Source: an uncultured Clostridia bacterium (GTDB lineage Bacteria; Bacillota; Clostridia; Oscillospirales; Ruminococcaceae). From it: a stretch of DNA of 5,023 nt. Position numbers and translations under genes: made by a program. The notes beneath the pieces are model-generated. The model was not told the DNA's origin. It did not search any database and worked only from the letters and a program-made list of their open reading frames with translations. The stretch covers positions 1 to 5,023 of the forward strand of contig CANRDG010000145.1 of assembly GCA_947629275.1 (NCBI GenBank). The letters are read 5' to 3'. This document shows positions 1 through 4,106 of the stretch, piece by piece (position 1 is the first letter of the stretch; each line of letters opens with the position of its first letter).

Positions 1-34
1 AAAAACGCCTTTAACTTATGTTAAGGGCGTTTTT
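1..34. terminator. Bidirectional rho-independent terminator
   Basis: Fifteen-base arms (1-15 and 20-34) pair across a TTAT loop with one G-T wobble. The stem begins with an A run and ends with a T run, so it can end transcription in either direction. It may close a gene lying left of the window. It also lies 14 bases beyond the stop codon of the short minus-strand frame ending at 48. Structure seen directly; function inferred. Confidence 0.8.
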
Positions 35-47
35 ACACGTTCTCAGC

Positions 48-179
48 TTAATGGCTTCTAACGTGCCGAAGAACCATCTGCGAGGCTTCCTCCGATTTAC
101 TATTCACTAGGTTATTCAAGCGCTTATAACTAAAAGACCTCAACAGGTATTTTTTATTGCCGTTTGTGTGGCTTTTCAC
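48..179 (-). CDS. Possible small minus-strand ORF, unknown function
   Basis: I do not recognise this product. The frame is open on the minus strand from about 320 down to a TAA at 48-50, but contains no good start. The GTG at 179 gives a 43-residue basic peptide, but a TTG could serve equally, and no convincing ribosome binding site precedes either. The C-terminal part has a natural-looking polar composition (NSKSEEASQMVLRHVRSH). The stop codon is followed 14 bases later by the strong terminator at 1-34, the main support for translation. Against it: another frame is open over the same DNA on the + strand, the upstream part spans a repeated palindrome, and a weak hairpin with T run lies inside. 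It may be the tail of a decayed gene or an open stretch in a non-coding repeat. Confidence 0.25.
   Translation of the reverse strand: MKSHTNGNKKYLLRSFSYKRLNNLVNSKSEEASQMVLRHVRSH
132..155 (+). terminator. Weak hairpin followed by T run
   Basis: ACCT (137-140) pairs with AGGT (145-148) across a CAAC loop. Flanking A and T runs extend the stem imperfectly, and six T residues occupy 150-155. The GC-containing stem is only four pairs, so this is a weak terminator candidate. It could equally be chance inside the minus-strand frame that overlaps it. Confidence 0.3.
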
Positions 180-183
180 TCTC

Positions 184-206
184 AACGGCAGAATATTCTT
201 CCGGTT
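184..206. repeat. Imperfect palindrome centred on AATATT, copy 1
   Basis: The core AGAATATTCT (190-199) is a perfect palindrome flanked by GGC and TCC, and AAC/GTT arms extend it further with a one-base bulge. A second, diverged copy lies at 303-328. The two copies produce an NILP peptide motif when read on the + strand, and copy 1 also does so on the minus strand. This explains the apparently similar peptides. It may be a protein-binding site or part of a dispersed repeat. Confidence 0.45.
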
Positions 207-302
207 TGTTTCCTTGGGGAGGCTATGTGGGATGAGGAAAGCGCAGTTGGTGTGTGGATTGGCGGTGCGGTTGGGACAAGCAAGGTAAGAGATGCGGATA
301 CA

Positions 303-328
303 GTTGGAAGGCGAAATATTCTACCAAC
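303..328. repeat. Imperfect palindrome centred on AATATT, copy 2
   Basis: GTTGG (303-307) and CCAAC (324-328) are inverted arms around GGCGAAATATTCTACC (310-325), which matches copy 1 (GGCAGAATATTCTTCC at 187-202) at 13 of 16 positions. Both copies are also associated with CAACGGC (183-189 overlapping the start of copy 1, 325-331 at the end of copy 2). The shared core and flank suggest a duplicated element rather than chance. Confidence 0.4.
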
Positions 329-495
329 GGCATTGATGGGGCTTGTGAAAGTGAAGTGAGGCAGGTGCGGTGGGTGTAAGATCGTGGCTCTGAGCGATGT
401 GAGGGTGTTAAGGCGAGGGCAGCATTATATGCTAAGAAATATCCGAATGTAAGCGGTGAACGCGGTTACTGAAAAGTTGTGAAATTCGCGCGCAA

Positions 496-530
496 GGTAT
501 GCGCCGCCGAACGTTTATGGCGGCAAGGGA
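496..530. repeat. GC-rich hairpin repeat, copy 1
   Basis: GCCGCC (503-508) pairs perfectly with GGCGGC (519-524) across a ten-base loop, followed six bases later by six T residues (531-536). The unit matches copy 2 at 619-653 at 24 of 35 positions. Over the conserved 26 bases starting at GTATGCGC, every difference is a transition. It might act as a weak + strand terminator, but the gap between stem and T run is unusual; a small dispersed repeat is as likely. Confidence 0.5.
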
Positions 531-618
531 TTTTTTCAGGGTGGCTTGGAGGCTAAAGCCGACACGACACTGCGTAAGTGCAAATTTTCGATAGGCAAAA
601 AAGCCGGTCATACCGAAA

Positions 619-653
619 GTATGCGCTGCCGAGCGTTTGCGGTGCCGAAAAAA
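619..653. repeat. GC-rich hairpin repeat, copy 2
   Basis: This is a direct, diverged copy of the unit at 496-530, starting about 123 bases further on. The hairpin arms TGCCG and CGGTG still pair through wobbles, so the fold is kept while the sequence changes. The left end also takes part in a CATAC/GTATG hairpin (609-623). Confidence 0.45.
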
Positions 654-673
654 GAATTGCCTCTTGTTTCAAA

Positions 674-704
674 TTGTGGCGAAGTAGTTTAACTTTTTTA
701 TAAT
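674..704 (+). promoter_or_regulatory. Possible promoter with consensus -10
   Basis: A perfect TATAAT lies at 699-704. The best -35 match is TTGTGG at 674-679 with a long 19-base spacer. It points toward the small membrane-protein gene. An inverted pair CGAAGTA (680-686) and TACTTCG (734-740) brackets the -10. The long spacer makes activity uncertain. Confidence 0.35.
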
Positions 705-718
705 CAATTTTCCATAGT

Positions 719-748
719 TTGTTTACCAAAATTTACTTCGGATATGCT
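719..748 (+). promoter_or_regulatory. Alternative promoter upstream of the small membrane protein
   Basis: TTGTTT (719-724) and TATGCT (743-748) are separated by 18 bases. The TATGCTATA string at 743-751 recurs at the -10 of the rightward permease-side promoter (3695-3703). It lies about 50 bases before the AAGGAG ribosome binding site. It may be used instead of, or together with, the TATAAT at 699. Confidence 0.35.
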
Positions 749-793
749 ATATTAAACCGTGGGCAGGCATACTTTTGCATTTTGGGGATCACT

Positions 794-799
794 AAGGAG
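794..799 (+). promoter_or_regulatory. Strong ribosome binding site in conflict with downstream frame
   Basis: AAGGAG lies 9 bases before an ATG at 809 and directly abuts another ATG at 800. Both ATGs share a frame that ends at TGA 863-865 after 18 codons from 809. The long coding frame that follows is in a different phase and has no start codon at proper spacing from this site. Confidence 0.6.
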
Positions 800-873
800 A
801 TGATAACGATGGCGGCAGGGACGACGGTAATGAAATATTATTTCTGTGCATTGCCATATTTCTGATCTTTGCG

Positions 874-1170
874 TTGGTATTTCTTCTGGTATCAGATCAT
901 TTTGTTGACTATGATTCTGACATTTGGTTTCAGGAGGATTCGCCTTATGGCAGGTATAGTTTAACTGCTTTTTTCCCCGACGAAATATCTATATTCGGAC
1001 CTACAGATGTGCATTTTCTGGTCTACGATCACGGGAAAAGCTCCGGTGATGATAATTACAAGCTGGAATGGCATGAAGATCATGTTGAAATAACTGTAAT
1101 ACATCATGGCGGCGGCGATAAATATGACGGAAAGTCAAACAGCGCGCGGATATATTGGGAAGACAATTGA
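874..1170 (+). CDS. Small membrane-anchored protein of unknown function, start uncertain or frameshifted
   Basis: I cannot assign a family. The coordinates begin at the first in-frame accepted start (TTG 874), giving 98 residues, but the coherent frame reaches back to 796, just after a TAA at 793. That extension encodes an acidic N-terminus and then a hydrophobic segment ILFLCIAIFLIFALVFLL, which the TTG start would cut in half and for which no ribosome binding site exists. The strong AAGGAG site at 794-799 serves an ATG at 809 in another phase, so a -1 shift between 809 and 862, or a disrupting indel, would join the two. After the single membrane helix comes an acidic, probably extracellular domain of about 85 residues containing SPYGRYSLTAFFP, GPTDVHFLVYD and YKLEWHEDHVEITV. 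These resemble the beta-rich SPDGKY-type domains of small Firmicutes lipoproteins, but that is only an impression. A strong terminator follows 13 bases after the stop, suggesting a single-gene unit. Confidence 0.6.
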   Translation: MVFLLVSDHFVDYDSDIWFQEDSPYGRYSLTAFFPDEISIFGPTDVHFLVYDHGKSSGDDNYKLEWHEDHVEITVIHHGGGDKYDGKSNSARIYWEDN

Positions 1171-1183
1171 CATTCGGCTGCGC

Positions 1184-1228
1184 AAGCCGGTCTTACAAAG
1201 GCAAAACCTTTAGAAGATCGGCTTTTTT
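1184..1228 (+). terminator. Strong rho-independent terminator
   Basis: Eleven pairs (1184-1194 with 1214-1224, one wobble) are followed by a 2x2 internal loop, five further pairs (1197-1201 with 1207-1211), a CAAAA loop, and six T residues (1223-1228). It ends transcription of the small membrane-protein gene. On the minus strand there is no T run after the stem, so it is not an obvious terminator for the leftward permease operon. CGGCT at 1175-1179 can also pair with AGCCG at 1185-1189, a fold that would compete with the terminator stem. Confidence 0.85.
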
Positions 1229-1273
1229 CGTTATGGTGATACAAAGTTACATCATTGTATTGGATATTTCAGC

Positions 1274-2500
1274 CTATTCAATACTGTTTAGCGCGAGGCG
1301 TTTTTTGTGCAGGATAACAGAAGGCACTGCGCCGAATGACAGCACTGCGAAAGCTATCGTGGCTACGGTCGCCAAAACGTTGTTCATGCCGATGACAAAG
1401 CCCAACTCGTTTGCAAAAGAATTTGCTATGCCGAATTTCAGCACGGCCGCGGCGAGAGCAAGTGCGGCTATTGAAGACACAAGCGCGGTAAGGCAGCTTA
1501 TCAGAAGGCAGTCAGACGATGTTGCACCGTTTATGTAAAGCACCCTGAATTTCTTCATCTGCCGCGCGCTTATCATAGCCGACGAGCACACCACGCCGAC
1601 GATTATCACCACCAGTATGCAAGCCACTATCGGCAGCATTTTGTAAAAATCCTCGCTGCGGTAAATTTGCCCTTTTCTTCTGATCTGCTCAAAGCTTATC
1701 AGCCAGCCGGGTTCGTCGCAGTCGGCGGCGGTGAGGACTTGCTCGTTGTATGCTTTATCACTTTGTGAAAGCGGCTCGTCAAAAGCTATCAGCATTTTTC
1801 CGCTGCGGTAAAGCATTGTACTACCGTTTTCTATACTTTCTTTAAGCAGCGAAAAAGGCGCGATAATTTCGGTGTATTCCATGTACTGTGTATCTTCGCT
1901 GTCGAAATCTTTTGAAAAAGAGTACGCCTGATAGAGCTGCTCAACGCTCATTTCGGCATCTATCAGAGAGTAGTCGGGCAGGTATGTTTTATCTGTCAGC
2001 ACGCCCGAAATTTTCAGCTTTACGCCATCTATATTTATTTCATCGCCAGCTTTAAGACCTATGTTGTTTTTAGTCACAAGGCAGGCGTTTTTGCTGTGTT
2101 TGCCCTCATCAAGAGGCAGCGCAAGGGAATTAAAGACTGTGTCATCTATTACCCTGATGTTTATCCCCCTATCTTCAAGAGTACCATGATAAAAGCAATA
2201 CAATTTATAACTGCCTTTCATCTGCGAGAGCGTTTCCTGCAAGATATCATCGTTGGTTTTTATGGTATCGCCGTTTTCATCGCAAATGCCGCCCGATGCA
2301 TACGGCTGCATAAAATAATAGCCGTCGTGCGAGATGATCTTTTCATACGGAGCGTAAAGAACGTCGCGGCTGTTGAGGTTCGCAATAAGTATATTTTCAG
2401 CCAAAATCAAAAATGCAAGCTGCAATATCATCAGTATGTAAATGCCTACGTGTTTCGCGAAAAACAGCAGGCTGTATTTTATGTATGCAAAAATTTTCAT
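1274..2500 (-). CDS. FtsX/MacB-type ABC transporter permease (second gene of operon)
   Basis: This 408-residue membrane protein should be half of an ABC exporter or mechanotransmission-type permease. One membrane helix near residues 16-40 is followed by a large extracytoplasmic domain (about 41-287). Three helices come at about 288-310, 331-356 and 374-396, the four-helix FtsX/MacB layout. The extracellular domain contains GDEINIDGVKLKISGVL (152-168), the beta-strand signature common in MacB periplasmic core domains. The segment around 312-335 (RQMKKFRVLYINGATSSD) matches the cytoplasmic coupling loop of FtsX proteins, with a G-A pair where many have LGAS. Its ATG overlaps the stop of the upstream permease by four bases, and AAAGGAAG precedes it within the end of that gene, so translational coupling is likely. 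No Walker A or ABC signature is present, so an ATPase must come from elsewhere. The substrate is unknown. No clear leftward terminator was found after the stop. Confidence 0.85.
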   Translation of the reverse strand: MKIFAYIKYSLLFFAKHVGIYILMILQLAFLILAENILIANLNSRDVLYAPYEKIISHDGYYFMQPYASGGICDENGDTIKTNDDILQETLSQMKGSYKLYCFYHGTLEDRGINIRVIDDTVFNSLALPLDEGKHSKNACLVTKNNIGLKAGDEINIDGVKLKISGVLTDKTYLPDYSLIDAEMSVEQLYQAYSFSKDFDSEDTQYMEYTEIIAPFSLLKESIENGSTMLYRSGKMLIAFDEPLSQSDKAYNEQVLTAADCDEPGWLISFEQIRRKGQIYRSEDFYKMLPIVACILVVIIVGVVCSSAMISARQMKKFRVLYINGATSSDCLLISCLTALVSSIAALALAAAVLKFGIANSFANELGFVIGMNNVLATVATIAFAVLSFGAVPSVILHKKRLALNSIE

Positions 2501-3558
2501 AGCCGCTTCCTTTCTTCTGCAATAGGTGTACGAGCGTATTTAATTGTACTGCAAGACATAACCGCTAAAGTAATTATAGCATACGCACAAAGCACGCACA
2601 CGTACAGTTTTGCGTTATACACGCCGTCGATATTCGGATAAAACGAGATCAGAATATTTTTCAGCAGGTATTCAAAAATAAGGTATGCCACCGCAAAACC
2701 TGCCGCCATATACAGTGCCGCTTCAGCAATGCACACCGCAAAGCAATGGCAGGCTCTCGCGCCGCAAATTTTATATATCGCAAACTGCTTTCGCCTGCTG
2801 CCGTTTATATAGCTGTAGCAAATGCCGCAGTTGAGCGCCGCAATAACCAGCATTACCGCCGAAAGCGCGACCTGCGTGTTGTTCATCTGCACATCTAAAA
2901 GCTTCAGATTTTCGGGCTCGGCTATATTTATCGGGTCAAAAAGCATTGTAATTCTGTCGGTAATGGCTTTGCATTCTTTGTAGGTCGGCTGATGTTCGAG
3001 TTCTATCTGAATGTTGCACGGCACAACGCTCGGCGGCGTGTTATCACCCGTGGGAAAGCATATTGCAGAAGTCTCCGACGGCGCTGCGATACGGTAATTC
3101 GTGCCGTCTATATTTATGTTATCGCCCGTATTATAGCCGTCCAAAGTGGCGACTATATCATACGGCTGATAGTCGCTGCCTGTAATACCACTATAAAAAA
3201 CGCTGACTGAAAGATACTTGTCCCCTAGCTTTATCTGCCCGTGGACTAAGATATTTGCTTTGTTGTTTTCAAACAGTTCTCTTATACTTTCAAGACCCTT
3301 TTGAAATTCGTCGTAGTGCATACCGCCGCCGAACTTCTCCTCATTGCTCACCGAGTCGTCATACACATTTATAAATTCTGCGTAAATACATCTGTTTTCA
3401 AACGACGCTTCTTTGTATTTTGTGAAAGCGTTGAAAATAAGTCCGCAGCACAAAAACACGCAAATCAGCGATATAATTTGCGTGAGCAGTATGAGCAAAT
3501 AAATGTACGGTTTCGACCTTAAAGAATTTTTTACGGTATACCAAAGCTGTAAAAACAT
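2497..3558 (-). CDS. FtsX/MacB-type ABC transporter permease (first gene of operon)
   Basis: This is a 353-residue permease. One helix lies at about 18-44, then an extracytoplasmic domain (about 45-227) with GDNINIDGTNYRI at 145-157, the MacB-core-like strand motif. Helices follow at about 228-250, 272-297 and 317-338. Residues 255-280 (RRKQFAIYKICGARACHCFA) form the classic FtsX coupling region, with CGAR in the position of the usual LGAS/GAT. The start is fixed by GGGAGGT (3565-3571 on the + strand) six bases upstream of the ATG and by a promoter immediately before it. It probably forms a heterodimer with the 408-residue permease encoded downstream and couples to an unseen ATPase. It is clearly paralogous to the divergent gene starting at 4107: both begin with a TxKNSLRxKP segment, and they are nearly identical around the second helix (VIAALNC) and coupling loop. 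The family assignment is firm; the transported or sensed molecule cannot be told from sequence. Confidence 0.87.
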   Translation of the reverse strand: MFLQLWYTVKNSLRSKPYIYLLILLTQIISLICVFLCCGLIFNAFTKYKEASFENRCIYAEFINVYDDSVSNEEKFGGGMHYDEFQKGLESIRELFENNKANILVHGQIKLGDKYLSVSVFYSGITGSDYQPYDIVATLDGYNTGDNINIDGTNYRIAAPSETSAICFPTGDNTPPSVVPCNIQIELEHQPTYKECKAITDRITMLFDPINIAEPENLKLLDVQMNNTQVALSAVMLVIAALNCGICYSYINGSRRKQFAIYKICGARACHCFAVCIAEAALYMAAGFAVAYLIFEYLLKNILISFYPNIDGVYNAKLYVCVLCAYAIITLAVMSCSTIKYARTPIAEERKRL

Positions 3559-3564
3559 TGCCGC

Positions 3565-3571
3565 ACCTCCC
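3565..3571 (-). promoter_or_regulatory. Ribosome binding site of the leftward permease operon
   Basis: GGGAGGT on the minus strand ends six bases before the ATG at 3558. It is nearly perfectly complementary to the 16S rRNA tail and decides the start of the 353-residue permease. Confidence 0.85.
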
Positions 3572-3589
3572 GATCGTTTTTATGATTTT

Positions 3590-3618
3590 ATTATAATACT
3601 GCAATTTGGCGCGGTCAA
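3590..3618 (-). promoter_or_regulatory. Leftward promoter of the permease operon
   Basis: On the minus strand, TTGACC (3613-3618) and TATAAT (3590-3595) are separated by exactly 17 bases, close to the ideal housekeeping sigma-factor promoter. Transcription should start near 3583, giving a short leader of about 25 bases before the permease ATG. The direct repeat at 3633-3650 lies immediately upstream of its -35. Confidence 0.8.
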
Positions 3619-3632
3619 CAAAATTTGAATTT

Positions 3633-3650
3633 TTTAAGAATGATTTAAGA
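3633..3650. promoter_or_regulatory. Direct repeat between divergent promoters, possible regulator site
   Basis: TTTAAGA occurs at 3633-3639 and again at 3644-3650, exactly 11 bases apart. That puts both copies on one face of the helix, as in tandem half-sites of OmpR/PhoB-family response regulators. The pair lies 15 bases upstream of the leftward -35 and 27 bases upstream of the rightward -35, well placed to control both. The pattern is seen directly; the regulator class is inference. Confidence 0.4.
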
Positions 3651-3676
3651 GAAAAATAAGCTGTGATACAAAAATG

Positions 3677-3705
3677 TTGACAGGAAAATTATTTTATGCT
3701 ATAGC
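3677..3705 (+). promoter_or_regulatory. Rightward promoter with palindromic operator-like site
   Basis: A consensus TTGACA (3677-3682) stands 17 bases from TATAGC (3700-3705). A perfect 12-base palindrome ATGCTATAGCAT (3696-3707) covers the -10, suggesting a repressor site. Transcription would begin near 3712 and cover the 36-codon ORF at 3759 and, if not terminated, the permease at 4107, with an almost 400-base leader. Confidence 0.65.
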
Positions 3706-3758
3706 ATTATAAACGAACCCTTTCACAACATAATGCAGGGAAGTGTAGTGGTGATAAA

Positions 3759-3869
3759 ATGTTTAAAATAGTCTTCTCCGACGACATTCTTAATGGTAAG
3801 CTGATCTATAGAAAAAAGGAGTATTCTTTTGACACCACGCCTCGCCTGTTATCAATATGGCATTGTTGA
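3759..3869 (+). CDS. 36-codon ORF, leader peptide or 5' remnant of a decayed gene
   Basis: The ATG at 3759 is preceded by GGTGAT, which can pair with the 16S rRNA tail though at a short three-base spacing. It sits about 47 bases after the predicted rightward transcription start. The peptide begins MFKIVFSDDILNGKLIYRKK and continues with EYSFDTTPRLLSIWHC before TGA. It looks like the natural N-terminus of a larger cytoplasmic protein, and a different + frame is open from about 3833 to 4135, passing the stop. A frameshifted, decayed gene is therefore likely; a regulatory leader peptide for the downstream permease is the alternative. No family was recognised. Confidence 0.4.
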   Translation: MFKIVFSDDILNGKLIYRKKEYSFDTTPRLLSIWHC

Positions 3870-3894
3870 TAGATTTTTTTGAAGTTGATATCGG

Positions 3895-3919
3895 CGGCGA
3901 TCGCTTTATGCGGTCGCCG
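3895..3919 (+). promoter_or_regulatory. Ten-pair GC-rich hairpin in the leader before the third permease
   Basis: CGGCGATCGC (3895-3904) pairs with GCGGTCGCCG (3910-3919), with one wobble, across a TTTAT loop. Only a broken T run (GTTTTATG) follows, so simple termination would be weak. It lies 26 bases after the stop of the 36-codon ORF and may be an attenuator, an mRNA-stabilising hairpin or part of the decayed gene. It resembles the hairpin at 503-524 in composition and loop. Confidence 0.4.
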
Positions 3920-4091
3920 TGTTTTATGATGATGTTCAAAGTGGATATGAGCGGGCTGATCAAGAAACTGTATATATTATACAAATTAGGAGCGTGTAAT
4001 TTGTGTATTCATACAAAAAGCAAAAACTTTGAAAAACCGTGTAACATTTTGCCGCTTCGGTGTGTACCTATTTACAGAAACATAAATTTTA
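3920..4091 (+). other. AT-rich leader without a convincing gene
   Basis: One frame stays open across this stretch and on past the permease start, but its composition is not protein-like and it has no supported start. AGGAG at 3987-3991 has no ORF of useful length behind it. TGTATA and TATACA (3969-3983) form an inverted pair around TAT. No -35/-10 pair of quality was found close to the permease gene, so its promoter is probably the one at 3677. Confidence 0.4.
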
Positions 4092-4106
4092 AAGGGGGAA
4101 TGTGCC

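Larger units (their letters stand above)
360..673. other. Non-coding or degenerate stretch with GC-rich hairpins
   Basis: No frame here has a start, ribosome binding site and reasonable length. The + strand is rich in G up to about 420. A short open piece ending at the TGA near 470 reads like a protein tail (ALYAKKYPNVSGERGY), but it has no start and its frame is closed by a TAA at about 377. The stretch contains two related hairpin repeats, described separately, and a small hairpin CATAC-CGAAA-GTATG at 609-623. It could be decayed sequence or a structured repeat; I do not recognise a known RNA family. Confidence 0.4.

Noticed and set aside
168..359. 63-codon + strand frame from GTG
   Set aside because: No ribosome binding site, repetitive NILP peptides explained by a duplicated palindrome, and open frames on the opposite strand over the same DNA. 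Not reported as a gene.
36..700. Possible tRNA, RNase P, tmRNA or riboswitch in the left non-coding region
   Set aside because: None of the conserved landmarks of these RNAs could be found on either strand by eye.
1239..1260. Small hairpin ATACAA/TTGTAT as terminator of the leftward operon
   Set aside because: Only six AT-rich pairs with a ten-base loop and no T run on the minus strand.
1155..1538. 127-codon + strand frame
   Set aside because: It runs through the strong terminator and lies antisense to the 3' part of the 408-residue permease; no start signal.
2096..2641. 181-codon + strand frame
   Set aside because: Antisense to both permease genes across their overlap; composition is that of a shadow frame.
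3790..3984. 64-codon minus strand frame in the divergent spacer
   Set aside because: No ribosome binding site or recognisable motif, and it is antisense to the short ORF and hairpin downstream of the rightward promoter.
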